Shown one piece after another: positions 1 to 7,821 of a DNA stretch of 64,000 nt; within the stretch, counting starts at the first letter, position 1, and each line of letters begins with the position of its first letter. This stretch comes from Alphaproteobacteria bacterium (lineage in GTDB: Bacteria; Pseudomonadota; Alphaproteobacteria; Sphingomonadales; JAKSBY01): assembly GCA_021774625.1 (NCBI GenBank), contig JAJFIV010000001.1:1-64000 (forward strand), read 5' to 3'. The translations under genes were made by a program, and so were the position numbers. The notes beneath the pieces are model-generated. The model ran no database searches, was not told the DNA's origin, and saw only the letters and a program-made list of their open reading frames with translations.

Positions 1-153
1 TTTGCTGAGGCAAAGGCCTGGCAATCGCTTCGCCAATCGGAAACAACGGGCCGCCCGATTGGCAGTGCGGAGTGGATCAAAAGACTGGAAACACAAACCG
101 GCCAAACGCTCGCCCCCCAAAAACGCGGACCAAAGCCGCGCGGTGATAAATAA
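1..153 (+). CDS. REP-associated tyrosine transposase (RAYT/Y1 family), C-terminal end only
   Basis: The window opens inside a reading frame that ends at TAA 151-153. The last 50 codons contain GRPIGSAEWIKRLE and end KRGPKPRGDK. This basic tail, a GRP-x-G motif followed by an RLE helix and a KxGPKPR end, is typical of REP-associated Y1-type transposases, which are IS200-like HUH enzymes usually kept as single chromosomal copies. The catalytic HUH and Tyr residues lie outside the window, so activity cannot be judged. The DNA just downstream (about 154-180) contains TTTAGTAAACTGGCACCGTA, the sort of short sequence often found beside such genes. The family call rests only on the tail. Confidence 0.6.
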   Translation, partial: FAEAKAWQSLRQSETTGRPIGSAEWIKRLETQTGQTLAPQKRGPKPRGDK

Positions 154-458
154 GTGTATTTAGTAAACTGGCACCGTAATACAAAATCCTGGTCAATCGA
201 AGGTGGAGTTAAAATACCTCTTTTTGCGTCTGCAAAATTGAAGGTCGAATTTGGGCGCTGACTGGACAAGTTTTTTGTGCGGTTGATTGGATTTAGGGTT
301 CGTGTCGCAACCTAGTCATTTACGGTGCAGCTTCAATCCACAATCAAAAAATTACGCCCAATCGCAGACAACGGCGCGTAAATCTGGCCTGTCAGATTCA
401 CGCCTGTTTTCGGGTTCGGGGGAACGGTATACTTAATTATCTTTCTTTGACAGTGTAA
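154..458. other. Intergenic DNA after the transposase; no gene seen
   Basis: About 300 bases with no convincing reading frame or RNA gene. It holds two related stretches, CACCGTAAT near 171 and TTTACGGTGCAG near 319, in opposite orientation. They could be remnants of the ends recognised by the adjacent transposase. Together with the following fragment this looks like decayed or mobile-element-flanking DNA. Confidence 0.4.
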
Positions 459-596
459 GGTATCCCGGAAAATTCCGGGAACGCAATTCTAAATTATGCG
501 GCTCGGCTACGTCGCCAGCATTCGCAGATGGCGAGATTGGCGCGGGCGGGCCGCCTTGCAGACGGGGATTATGAGCTCTACCGCGTCTTTGCCTAA
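459..596 (+). pseudogene. Possible gene remnant ending LADGDYELYRVFA
   Basis: Reading from 459 to a TAA at 594-596 gives about 45 codons with protein-like composition in the second half (QMARLARAGRLADGDYELYR), but no convincing start codon or ribosome site. A stop lies just upstream at 456-458. A perfect inverted repeat, TCCCGGAA-AA-TTCCGGGA, sits at 463-480 inside the frame, where a transcription-related palindrome would be more usual than coding sequence. I read this as either the surviving 3' end of a lost gene or chance. I do not recognise the family. Confidence 0.2.
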
Positions 597-629
597 GTCA
601 GTCTCGATCCTGTCCGGGCTGCCGGCCTG

Positions 630-1613
630 TTAAATCAGCCCCGCCAGGGGCGATGACGGGTCGGCATAGCGTTTTTTGGGCATGCGGCCGGCCTGGTAAG
701 CGAGGCGGCCGGCTTCCACGGCCAGCTTCATCGCCCGGGCCATCGCGACGGGGTCCCTGGCTTCGGCGATGGCGGTATTCATCAGAACGCCGTCGCAGCC
801 AAGCTCCATGGCGATGGCGGCGTCGGAGGCGGTTCCCACCCCGGCATCGACCAGAACCGGGACCCTGCTTTGTTCGACAATCAGCCGGATTTGCACCGGA
901 TTCTGGATGCCGAGGCCGGAGCCGATGGGCGCGCCGAGCGGCATGATGGCGACACAGCCCATATCCTCCAGCCGTTTGCACTGGATAGGGTCATCGTTGC
1001 AATAGACCATCACCTGAAAGCCGTCCCTGATCAGTTCTTCCGCCGCGGTGATGGTTTCCGGCATATCGGGATAGAGCGTTTTCTGATCGCCCAGCACTTC
1101 CAGCTTGACCAGATTGAAACCCCCCGCCTCCCGCGCCAGCCGCAACGTCCGCACCGCATCGTCCGCCGTGAAACAGCCCGCCGTATTGGGCAGATATGTG
1201 TAGATTTCGGGGTCGAGATAATCGATCAGCATCGGCCCGCCGGGCTTTGCGATATTCACCCGGCGCACGGCAACCGTGACAATTTCGGCCCCGGACGCCT
1301 CGACGGCCTGTTTTGTCTGCTCGAAATCCTTATATTTGCCGGTGCCGACGATCAGACGCGACTGATAATGCCTGCCGGCAATCTCGAACCCGCCGCCGGT
1401 TTTCTGGGCATCGCCGCCGCCGATGAAATGGACGATCTCCAGCGTATCGCCGTGTCCGATCAGGGTTTCGCCATAGCGCGATTTGGCGACAATTTCCCGG
1501 TTGCGCTCGATGGCCACCTTTTTGCTGTCGAATCCCAGGCTTCGCAGCAGCGCCTCGGCGCTGATTTCCCGGGGAAGAGAGGTTTTGTCGCCATTAACGG
1601 TAATTTCGATCAC
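630..1613 (-). CDS. thiG: Fused sulfur carrier ThiS - thiazole synthase ThiG
   Basis: ThiG condenses deoxyxylulose 5-phosphate, dehydroglycine and the thiocarboxylate sulfur of ThiS into the thiazole phosphate of thiamine. The first ~65 residues are a ThiS ubiquitin-like domain (IEITVNGD ... VHFIGGG). The rest is a ThiG TIM barrel with IVGTGKYKD (the Lys forming the Schiff base is in this strand), [28 protein letters not shown] and [11 protein letters not shown]. The ThiS Gly-Gly, normally the free C-terminus adenylated by ThiF, is followed directly by DAQKTGGG, so the two proteins are one chain. Such fusions are annotated in other alphaproteobacteria. I chose GTG 1613 because AAGGA lies 10 nt upstream and ThiS homology begins there. 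The frame stays open to an ATG at 1688. It is divergent from aroQ, and no other thi gene is in the window. Confidence 0.93.
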   Translation of the reverse strand: MIEITVNGDKTSLPREISAEALLRSLGFDSKKVAIERNREIVAKSRYGETLIGHGDTLEIVHFIGGGDAQKTGGGFEIAGRHYQSRLIVGTGKYKDFEQTKQAVEASGAEIVTVAVRRVNIAKPGGPMLIDYLDPEIYTYLPNTAGCFTADDAVRTLRLAREAGGFNLVKLEVLGDQKTLYPDMPETITAAEELIRDGFQVMVYCNDDPIQCKRLEDMGCVAIMPLGAPIGSGLGIQNPVQIRLIVEQSRVPVLVDAGVGTASDAAIAMELGCDGVLMNTAIAEARDPVAMARAMKLAVEAGRLAYQAGRMPKKRYADPSSPLAGLI

Positions 1614-1724
1614 TGCACTGAATTCCTTGTCGTTGCCCGGATTTTTTTGAACAGAAGCTTTGCAGGCAGGATATAAGACAGTATACATGGCCTCAACGTA
1701 AATTTATCGATTTATTCACTGCCT

Positions 1725-2174
1725 ATGACCCAGCCGCATTCTTCTTTGATATATATCCTGAACGGCCCCAATCTCAACCTGCTGGGCAACCGCGAGCCCG
1801 ATATATATGGAACGGTTACTCTGGAGGATATCGAAAAATCCGCAACCCTGCACGCGGGGAAAAGCGGGTTTGGGGTCGATTTCCGCCAGTCCAATCATGA
1901 AGGCGCGCTGGTGGACTGGATTCAGGAAGCCGGTGAAAAAGCGGCCGGGCTGATCATCAATGCGGGCGCCCTGACCCATACATCGGTGGCGCTTCGCGAC
2001 GCGCTCGCGCCGCTTGGCATTCCAGTTGTGGAAGTGCATTTATCGAACATCTTCGCCCGGGAAAGCTTCCGCCATCTTTCCCATATCAGCCCGGCCGCAA
2101 CGGGCATAATTTCGGGCTTTGGCGCGAACAGTTATATATTGGGACTTGACGCGATAACCGCTACAGTCTCCTAG
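1725..2174 (+). CDS. aroQ: Type II 3-dehydroquinate dehydratase
   Basis: Removes water from 3-dehydroquinate to give 3-dehydroshikimate, step three of the shikimate pathway, in the cytosol. The 149-residue length is normal for the dodecameric type II enzyme. Visible hallmarks are GPNLNLLGNREPDIYG (active-site loop with the catalytic Tyr and the Arg), SNHEGALVDW, NAGALTHTS (substrate-binding Asn) and VEVHLSNIFARESFRH (catalytic His and Arg). It is the first gene of a plus-strand run aroQ-accB-accC-aat with gaps of 28, 11 and 12 nt. The aroQ-accB-accC order is common in alphaproteobacteria, so co-transcription is likely. Confidence 0.97.
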   Translation: MTQPHSSLIYILNGPNLNLLGNREPDIYGTVTLEDIEKSATLHAGKSGFGVDFRQSNHEGALVDWIQEAGEKAAGLIINAGALTHTSVALRDALAPLGIPVVEVHLSNIFARESFRHLSHISPAATGIISGFGANSYILGLDAITATVS

Positions 2175-2202
2175 GGGTCAGACGCAACAAAACGGAATCC
2201 TC

Positions 2203-2649
2203 ATGCCACAGTCAAAAGACAAGAAAAAATACATTCGGGAACTGGCGGAACTGCTGGACGAGACCAATCTTTCCGAAATAGAGATCGAAGAAGAAGGCCT
2301 GCGCATACGGGTGGCCCGCACCGGCGGTGTTACACAATTTGCGCAGCAGCCGGCGCCGGCGGCAATCCTGCCGGAGCCTTTGGTGGCTCCCGTCGACTCC
2401 GGTCCCGGCCAGCATCCCGGCGCGTTGAAATCCCCGATGGTGGGCACGGTCTATCTGTCGCCGGAACCGGGAGCAGAGGCCTTTGTAAGCCTGGGTGACA
2501 CGGTCAAGGAAGGCGAGACCGTTTTCATTGTCGAGGCCATGAAGGTAATGAACCCGATCACGGCGCAGAAGTCAGGCATGGTTAAGGAAATTCTGGTTGC
2601 CGATGCGCAGCCGATTGAATTTGACCAGGTTCTGATGATCATCGAATAA
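2203..2649 (+). CDS. accB: Biotin carboxyl carrier protein of acetyl-CoA carboxylase
   Basis: Carries the carboxyl group on biotin between AccC and the carboxyltransferase in the first step of fatty acid synthesis. It has 148 residues: an N-terminal segment ([20 protein letters not shown]), a flexible Pro/Ala linker (about 45-75), and a biotinyl domain (about 76-148) with the biotinylation motif EAMKVMN, target Lys114. The gene is 11 nt upstream of accC. BirA, which attaches the biotin, is encoded at 37.1-37.9 kb in this window. AccA and AccD are not present here. Confidence 0.97.
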   Translation: MPQSKDKKKYIRELAELLDETNLSEIEIEEEGLRIRVARTGGVTQFAQQPAPAAILPEPLVAPVDSGPGQHPGALKSPMVGTVYLSPEPGAEAFVSLGDTVKEGETVFIVEAMKVMNPITAQKSGMVKEILVADAQPIEFDQVLMIIE

Positions 2650-2660
2650 ACGGCAAACAT

Positions 2661-4010
2661 ATGTTCGAAAAAGTTCTCATCGCCAACCGCGGCGAAATTG
2701 CCCTTCGCATTCACCGGGCCTGTCACGAAATGGGCATCAAAACGGTGGCCGTGCATTCAAAGGCCGATGAAACGGCCATGCATGTCAGGCTGGCGGACGA
2801 AAGCGTCTGTATCGGACCGGCGCCCTCCCGTGAAAGCTACCTGAATATCCCGGCGATCCTTTCCGCGGCGGAAATCACCGGCGCCGACGCCGTGCATCCG
2901 GGCTATGGTTTTCTGTCTGAAAATGCCCGTTTTGCCGATATCATCAATGAACACGGGCTGACATTCATCGGGCCGAGCGGCGATCATATCCGGCTGATGG
3001 GCGACAAGATCGCCGCCAAGGAAACCGTCAAAAAGCTTGGCATTCCGGTTGTCCCGGGCTCGGCAGGCGGCATCGAAAGCGCCGAAGAAGGCGCGAAACT
3101 CGCCGCGGAAATAGGCTATCCGGTCATTGTCAAGGCGGCATCCGGCGGCGGCGGCCGCGGCATGAAAGTCGTGAGAAGCGAGGAGGAACTGGCGACCGCG
3201 TTTTCCGCGGCCCGCACTGAAGCCAAGGCCGCTTTTGGCGACGATACGGTCTATATCGAAAAATATCTCGGCAAACCCCGCCACATCGAAATTCAGGTTT
3301 TGGGCGATTCCCATGGCAATGCGGTGCATCTGGGTGAACGGGATTGTTCTTTGCAGCGCCGTCATCAGAAGATTCTGGAAGAAGCTCCTTCCCCGGTCAT
3401 TGATCAGAAAACCCGGGACCGGATGGGCGGGATCGTCGCCGACGCGATCCGGGAAATGGGGTATCTGGGGGCCGGCACCATTGAATTTTTATTTGAAGAC
3501 GGTAAATTTTATTTCATCGAGATGAACACGCGGCTGCAGGTGGAACATCCGGTCACCGAAATGATCACCGGCATCGATCTGGTGCGCGAGCAGATCCGCG
3601 TCGCCGCCGGCCACCCGCTTTCCATCAAACAAAAGGACATTAAATTTCACGGCCATGCCATCGAATGCCGGATCAATGCGGAAGACCCCTTAACGCTGGC
3701 GCCCTCTCCCGGCACCGTGACGGAGTATCATCCGCCCGGCGGGCTGGATGTCAGGGTCGATTCGGCGCTGTATGCCGGTTATCGCATCCCCCCCTATTAT
3801 GACAGCCTGATTTCCAAACTGATTGTCCGGGGGGCGACGCGCGAAGACTGCCTGCTCAGACTGCGCCGTTCGCTGGAGGAATATGTCATTGGCGGGGTAA
3901 AAACCAGCATTCCACTGCACCAGAAACTGATCGAAAATGAGGATTTTATCAGCGGGGACTATGACATTCACTGGCTTGAAGCTTATATGGACGAATTACG
4001 CGGGCGGTAA
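2661..4010 (+). CDS. accC: Biotin carboxylase subunit of acetyl-CoA carboxylase
   Basis: Uses ATP and bicarbonate to carboxylate the biotin on AccB. It has 449 residues, the usual length. The N-terminal fold starts [15 protein letters not shown]. The ATP-grasp domain has the glycine-rich loop [12 protein letters not shown] (about 165-175), [15 protein letters not shown] and the catalytic [14 protein letters not shown]. The C-terminal domain contains ECRINAEDP. Together with accB it forms half of the carboxylase. The gene follows accB by 11 nt and precedes aat by 12 nt. Nothing is unusual in the sequence. Confidence 0.98.
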   Translation: MFEKVLIANRGEIALRIHRACHEMGIKTVAVHSKADETAMHVRLADESVCIGPAPSRESYLNIPAILSAAEITGADAVHPGYGFLSENARFADIINEHGLTFIGPSGDHIRLMGDKIAAKETVKKLGIPVVPGSAGGIESAEEGAKLAAEIGYPVIVKAASGGGGRGMKVVRSEEELATAFSAARTEAKAAFGDDTVYIEKYLGKPRHIEIQVLGDSHGNAVHLGERDCSLQRRHQKILEEAPSPVIDQKTRDRMGGIVADAIREMGYLGAGTIEFLFEDGKFYFIEMNTRLQVEHPVTEMITGIDLVREQIRVAAGHPLSIKQKDIKFHGHAIECRINAEDPLTLAPSPGTVTEYHPPGGLDVRVDSALYAGYRIPPYYDSLISKLIVRGATREDCLLRLRRSLEEYVIGGVKTSIPLHQKLIENEDFISGDYDIHWLEAYMDELRGR

Positions 4011-4022
4011 AACTGAGCCATC

Positions 4023-4679
4023 ATGAGCATAGTTGCAATAACGCCGGAACTTGTTCTCAAGGCCTATGCCAGCGGCGTCTTCCCGATGGCGGAAAGCCGG
4101 GAGGCCGACACGCTGTTCTGGGTTGACCCCAATGAGCGCGGCATCCTGCCATTGGACGGCTTTCACATTTCCAGGAAACTCGCGAAAACACTAAGGACCG
4201 ATTATTTCCGGGTGACCATCAACCGGGCCTTCACTGCGGTTATCGAAGCCTGTAGCATGGTGCGAAAAGCGGATTCCGACACCTGGATCAATCAAACAAT
4301 CATCGACCTTTATACCGCGCTGCACCGCGCCGGTCATGTCCACAGCGTCGAGTGCTGGCGCGACGACAAGCTGGCGGGTGGTCTTTACGGAGTTTCACTC
4401 GGCGGCGCCTTTTTCGGTGAAAGCATGTTCCACCGGGAGACGGACGCCAGCAAAGTTGCGCTCGTTCATCTTGTCGCGCGGCTAAAGGCCGGGGGCTATA
4501 GTCTGCTCGATACGCAGTTTGTCACGGACCATCTGGCGCAGTTTGGCGCGCTGGAAATAAGCCGGAACCAATATCTTAAAAAACTGGACCAGGCCCTTCA
4601 TATCAATGGAGATTTTTATCTATTGAATGAGACCGTCGCCGGCTCGGAAATTTTACAGTCGATCACCCATACATCATAG
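4023..4679 (+). CDS. aat: Leucyl/phenylalanyl-tRNA--protein transferase
   Basis: Transfers Leu or Phe from tRNA to proteins with N-terminal Arg or Lys, marking them for the ClpS/ClpAP N-end rule pathway. It has 218 residues with the family signatures [23 protein letters not shown], the AYC-like stretch [43 protein letters not shown] and LLDTQF. It is the last gene of the aroQ-acc run. Its final 64 bases overlap the 3' end of the oppositely oriented DUF2155 gene, so the two transcripts converge head to head. Confidence 0.95.
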   Translation: MSIVAITPELVLKAYASGVFPMAESREADTLFWVDPNERGILPLDGFHISRKLAKTLRTDYFRVTINRAFTAVIEACSMVRKADSDTWINQTIIDLYTALHRAGHVHSVECWRDDKLAGGLYGVSLGGAFFGESMFHRETDASKVALVHLVARLKAGGYSLLDTQFVTDHLAQFGALEISRNQYLKKLDQALHINGDFYLLNETVAGSEILQSITHTS

Positions 4680-5152
4680 ACCGGATGCTCAAGCGCATTG
4701 AGCGCCGGGCTTGAAGCCATCATCCAGCCGGTAAAAATCCGCTCTTGTTCGCTATCGGATTTCCGGTCATCAATTTCGAGGAAGACGAAGGTTTCCGGCG
4801 GCTCTTCCGGTGGTCGCTGGCGGCAGGTGCGGGCAGTGATCTCAAGCGTGCCAAACTTCACCATTTCACCTTCCGGCAGTTCCAGTTCCGTGATCTGCGC
4901 GGTAATTTTGTCCAGGGCCCGCGCTATGGCGATTGTGGGCTGGCGGATTTCGATGCCATCAGATTTTTCATCCTGCGCGGCTGCGGGAAAAAACAGAAAG
5001 GAAAACACCAGAAGCGCACGCGACAACAAAGAGGCAAAGGACTTGAGTCCGAATACGCGCTGTCCGTGAGGGCGTAAAGTCATTCCTTCCACGTCGAGCC
5101 TGGACACCCGCGTAAGCAGTCTATTGCTGTCCGGCATTTTCCTTGCTTTCAT
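4616..5152 (-). CDS. DUF2155 domain protein, secreted
   Basis: A conserved alphaproteobacterial protein of unknown function, predicted periplasmic. A hydrophobic segment ([16 protein letters not shown]) followed by AQDEKSDG looks like a signal peptide with AxA cleavage. The mature domain has the DUF2155 hallmarks: [52 protein letters not shown]. Two Cys residues may pair in the periplasm. The start is uncertain: ATG 5152 lies inside mlaD's last codons, and internal ATGs at 5137 and 5083 would still keep the signal peptide. It is immediately downstream of mlaD, and antisense to the end of aat at its own 3' end. Confidence 0.85.
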   Translation of the reverse strand: MKARKMPDSNRLLTRVSRLDVEGMTLRPHGQRVFGLKSFASLLSRALLVFSFLFFPAAAQDEKSDGIEIRQPTIAIARALDKITAQITELELPEGEMVKFGTLEITARTCRQRPPEEPPETFVFLEIDDRKSDSEQERIFTGWMMASSPALNALEHPVYDVWVIDCKISEPATVSFNR

Positions 5153-5594
5153 CGCCTGTGACCGAAAAGATTGCCTGACCGATCAGACTCATCAGGTCAA
5201 TTGAGCCCTGAGTGAATTCTATTTCATCGCCTTCAACCAGATATTCATCAAACCCGCCCGGCTTGAGCGCAAGATAGGATCCGCCCAGCAACCCTTCCGA
5301 TGTAATGACCGCGACGGTGTCCACCGGCAACTGAATAGCGGAATCGACGCTGATTTTAAGCAGGGCCTGATAGGTTTTGGGATCCAGCTCTTGCCCCACC
5401 ACAGTCCCTACCTTGATACCGCTGAGGCGCACATCGCTGCCAACAGCAAGCCCGTCAATGCGCTCGAACCGCGCCGTCAGGACATAACCGTCAACCGCGC
5501 CGGCATCCGTGATGTTATAGGTAAATACAATAAAAGCGCCTGCAGCCAGCAGGACAATTGCGCCGATCAGGGACTCAACCAAATTTCCGGACAT
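5121..5594 (-). CDS. mlaD: MlaD, MCE-domain lipid transport protein
   Basis: Periplasmic-face component of the Mla phospholipid transport system, which maintains outer membrane lipid asymmetry. It has 157 residues. A single N-terminal membrane anchor (about 7-27, ESLIGAIVLLAAGAFIVF) is followed by one MCE domain (about 38-116) containing FERIDGLAVGSDVRLSGIKVG and ITSEGLLGGSYLAL. The short MlaD-type length, rather than the multi-domain PqiB or YebT type, is clear. The partner ATPase and permease (mlaF, mlaE) are not in the window, so this gene is separated from them. It lies between NDUFA12 and DUF2155, an arrangement I associate with alphaproteobacteria. Confidence 0.93.
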   Translation of the reverse strand: MSGNLVESLIGAIVLLAAGAFIVFTYNITDAGAVDGYVLTARFERIDGLAVGSDVRLSGIKVGTVVGQELDPKTYQALLKISVDSAIQLPVDTVAVITSEGLLGGSYLALKPGGFDEYLVEGDEIEFTQGSIDLMSLIGQAIFSVTGDESKENAGQQ

Positions 5595-5636
5595 TTTCTC
5601 ACCCGTTTCAATTTTAATTATAGGTTAAATACGGCC

Positions 5637-6020
5637 TTATGACGGCCGCCAGGGTTCATAGTCACCGGTTGCGCGGGATCGCTTCCCGCCCTGGGTCAGG
5701 CTGCCCGGCGGATAATAGGCGCGCGCTGTTCCGGTCAAATTCGGCTGGTGCGCTTTTTCCCATGGTTTGGCGGCAAGCGGCATCTCCGTCGGCGGCAGGG
5801 CCGCCGTGCGGTGCAGCCAGCGGTGCCAGTCCGGCGGAATACGCGACGCTTCAATGTCGCCATTATAGAGAACCCAGCGGCGGTCCGCCTTGCGGTCCCG
5901 ATAATAGCGGTTGCCCTGATCATCCTCGCCTACTTTTTCGCCTTTGCGCCAGGTGTAAAGCAGGGTGCCGATTGTGGCGTTATGCCACCAGGTGAATACG
6001 CGTTTCAGAAAATCCAGCAT
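5637..6020 (-). CDS. NADH:ubiquinone oxidoreductase accessory subunit, NDUFA12 family
   Basis: Supernumerary complex I subunit shared by alphaproteobacteria and mitochondria (B17.2/NDUFA12), on the matrix/cytosolic arm. It has 127 residues. The family core is visible as TLLYTWRKGEKVGEDDQGNRYY and RRWVLYNGDIEASRIPPDWHRWLH, followed by a C-terminal tail ending YEPWRPS. It is encoded about 45 kb from the nuo operon and 42 nt upstream of mlaD on the same strand, a common alphaproteobacterial placement. Confidence 0.93.
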   Translation of the reverse strand: MLDFLKRVFTWWHNATIGTLLYTWRKGEKVGEDDQGNRYYRDRKADRRWVLYNGDIEASRIPPDWHRWLHRTAALPPTEMPLAAKPWEKAHQPNLTGTARAYYPPGSLTQGGKRSRATGDYEPWRPS

Positions 6021-6108
6021 CCGGTCCTCATGCTCTTAGTATGTGGTCTTAGGGTGTGCCACAGTCCTGTTAAATATGCCATAACACATGAGCCAATCAA
6101 TGGGGTTA

Positions 6109-6825
6109 TTATTTTTCGAGCGCCGTCTGTATTGCCGCCACCTGCCGATCGATATCAATATCGCAGATCGAAGGGACCTCAATCTCCTCCGCCCGGCTTT
6201 CATAGACAATTTCTCCGGGATGCGCCTTCTGCCATTCAGCAATGGCCGCATCGCGCTTTTGGATCAGACTTTCAATCTGCGGCCGGAACAGGCGGATCAT
6301 GCAGGTGATCCAGATATTCACCGGCCAGGATGGCTGGGCATGGTCGATTTCAAAGCGGTCCAGCATGCGGATGACATCTTCGGCCCGATACCAGGTTTCG
6401 CCGGTCACCCAGCGGTTCACGGTAAAAAGCTTTTGCGGCAGGCTGCGGTTGTTCATGGAAATGCAGATGAGATGAGACAGATCGTCATACTCCGGCTCTT
6501 CATCCTCCGGCTTTGGAACATCGGCCGGAATGATATCTTCCGGCATGCCTTCCTTGCGCAGAAAAGTGTGGAAATGCCCATGCTCGCCGGTCCGGTCATC
6601 CAGAGAATGGGCGTGATAAAAAAATTGCGAATGGCTTTCCTCATCCCGGATATCATCATCGGGATAATGTTCCCATTCAAAGAACTCTTCTTCGGTTTTT
6701 AGAAGCTCGCCGACAATGGTGTCACCGGTTTTGACCAGCACCCGGTGGCACTCGATGACATATAGACCCGCCTCCAGCATAGATTCCAGCTGTTCACGGG
6801 GTATTCTTGCAAAATCAATATCCAT
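6109..6825 (-). CDS. Conserved protein of unknown function (DUF6969-like)
   Basis: An acidic cytosolic protein of 238 residues with no signal peptide or membrane segment. Notable stretches are ECHRVLVKTGDTIVGELL, GEHGHFHTFLR, HLICISMNNRSLPQKLFTVN, RWVTGETWY and an arginine-flanked ITCMIRLFRPQIESLIQKRD near the C-terminus. I associate this pattern with the DUF6969 family, but this is recall, not a search. I chose ATG 6825 because the longer frame (TTG 6894) would begin inside the terminators of the upstream gene. No clear ribosome site precedes the ATG. It shares orientation with the Cys-rich gene upstream but is separated from it by two hairpins. Confidence 0.7.
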   Translation of the reverse strand: MDIDFARIPREQLESMLEAGLYVIECHRVLVKTGDTIVGELLKTEEEFFEWEHYPDDDIRDEESHSQFFYHAHSLDDRTGEHGHFHTFLRKEGMPEDIIPADVPKPEDEEPEYDDLSHLICISMNNRSLPQKLFTVNRWVTGETWYRAEDVIRMLDRFEIDHAQPSWPVNIWITCMIRLFRPQIESLIQKRDAAIAEWQKAHPGEIVYESRAEEIEVPSICDIDIDRQVAAIQTALEK

Positions 6826-6852
6826 AACGGCCAGATTACTTTGATTTTGGGT

Positions 6853-6888
6853 ATAAAGAAAGGCCCGCGCGCAAGGCAACGGGCCCTT
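6853..6888 (-). terminator. Second hairpin downstream of the Cys-rich gene
   Basis: On the minus strand, arms 6880-6888 and 6859-6867 pair over 9 bp (one G-U) around a 12-nt loop, followed by the T-rich run TTTCTTTA. It is a back-up intrinsic terminator, or the first one met by a transcript that reads through the hairpin at 6896-6922. Confidence 0.55.
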
Positions 6889-6895
6889 CTTCAAT

Positions 6896-6922
6896 AAAAA
6901 ACCGCGCCCCGGAGGACACGGT
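6896..6922 (-). terminator. Intrinsic terminator of the Cys-rich gene
   Basis: Minus strand reads ACCGTGTCC-TCCG-GGGCGCGGT followed by a run of T. This gives a 9-bp stem with two G-U pairs, a 4-nt loop and six T. It starts only 8 bases after the stop of the gene at 6930-7205. Confidence 0.8.
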
Positions 6923-6929
6923 CCATCAT

Positions 6930-7205
6930 TTACTTAGGTTTGCAGCCACATTTCTTGGCTTTGCATTTGGCGCCGCACTTCATGGCATGCTCGCCTTCTT
7001 TGGCGCCGCATTTGGCGCCGCACTTCATTTCATGCGCGCCGCATTTGGCGCCGCACTTGGCTTTGCAGCCGCCGCACTTGGCTTTGCACTGCATCATTGC
7101 CATTTGTCCGCCTTCCGGGCTTGCTTTCGCTGCCGGCAGAACAGACAGGGCGCTGGTGCCGGCAAGCGCCGCAACACTCAGAGCTGTAACTGTCTTTTTC
7201 AACAT
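6930..7205 (-). CDS. Small secreted Cys/Lys-rich repeat protein
   Basis: 91 residues. A signal peptide (KKTVTALSVAALAGTSALSVLPAAKA) is followed by a low-complexity mature part built from KCGA-type units, for example CGGCKAKCGAKCGA, MKCGAKCGAKEGEH and MKCGAKCKAKKCGC. There are 11 Cys, nearly all preceded by Lys, plus His and Met residues, which suggests metal (Cu, Zn) binding. The layout resembles periplasmic precursor peptides modified by MNIO (DUF692) enzymes, such as HvfA/BufA-type proteins. No DUF692 or DUF2063 gene lies beside it, so modification is only a possibility. A strong AAGGAG site lies 9 nt before ATG 7205, and a terminator follows directly, so the gene is monocistronic. Confidence 0.85.
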   Translation of the reverse strand: MLKKTVTALSVAALAGTSALSVLPAAKASPEGGQMAMMQCKAKCGGCKAKCGAKCGAHEMKCGAKCGAKEGEHAMKCGAKCKAKKCGCKPK

Positions 7206-7243
7206 GTGACCTATTCTCCTTAGGATCCTGATTTCATTTAACT

Positions 7244-7264
7244 TGTAACAGACGTCTGTAACAG
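7244..7264 (-). promoter_or_regulatory. Repeat/palindrome upstream of the Cys-rich gene
   Basis: TGTAACAG occurs twice (7244-7251 and 7257-7264), 13 nt apart from start to start. The region between them forms a perfect 10-bp palindrome, CAGACGTCTG (7249-7258). It lies 39-59 nt upstream of ATG 7205, in the promoter zone of a monocistronic gene, so it may bind a regulator or form part of an alternative sigma factor promoter. No factor can be named. Confidence 0.4.
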
Positions 7265-7377
7265 GAAGACTATTCCAGACAACCCAACTTAGCCTCCCTC
7301 AGGTTGGCTCTGTGCCGCTGCAATAGCAATATATCAACAGTGATGCAATCAACATTCCCGTGATGAGATGTGAAAAC

Positions 7378-7809
7378 TTATTGATAAATTTCCGCGGCGC
7401 GCGCCTCGAACGCCCCGACCATGCGGTGGATGGCTTCTGTGAACAGGGCGCCGGCCAGGCTTTCGAATAAACGGTTCTTGAATTCGAAATCGACCAGAAA
7501 GCGCACATCCGTGCCACCGCCAGCCGCAGGTTCAAACCGCCAGTCATTGTACAAATAGCGCAGCGGCCCCTTGATATAGTCCACATGGACATGGTTTGGC
7601 CGCTCCAGCGTGACTTTCGACGTGAAACGTTCCTTGAACACCCTGAAACCAATGATCAGATCGGCCTGAAAGCCAGTCTCGCTACGGTCATAAACCCTCG
7701 CGCCGAGGCACCAGGGCAGAAATCCCGGATAGGCCCCGACATCCGCCACCAGATCGAACATCTGTTCCGGCGTGTAGGGTAAGCGGCGGGTTTCGGTATG
7801 GCGGGGCAT
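7378..7809 (-). CDS. ratA: RatA/COQ10-type START-domain protein
   Basis: 143 residues of the polyketide cyclase/START superfamily: MPRHTETRRLPYTPEQMFDLV (first part), VGAYPGFLPWC, GARVYDR, LIIGFRVFKERFTSKVTLE and FKNRLFESLAGALFTEA. Homologues are annotated as ribosome-associating RatA (E. coli) or coenzyme Q-binding COQ10 (mitochondria). In alphaproteobacteria a role in ubiquinone handling is plausible. It lies 12 nt downstream of lipA on the same strand. The lipA-ratA pair is widespread in alphaproteobacteria. Confidence 0.9.
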   Translation of the reverse strand: MPRHTETRRLPYTPEQMFDLVADVGAYPGFLPWCLGARVYDRSETGFQADLIIGFRVFKERFTSKVTLERPNHVHVDYIKGPLRYLYNDWRFEPAAGGGTDVRFLVDFEFKNRLFESLAGALFTEAIHRMVGAFEARAAEIYQ

Positions 7810-7821
7810 CAGCGCCCCTAT

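Noticed and set aside
6826-6894. Upstream TTG start for the DUF6969-like gene
   Set aside because: The added codons run through the terminator hairpins of the preceding gene, so they are very unlikely to be translated.
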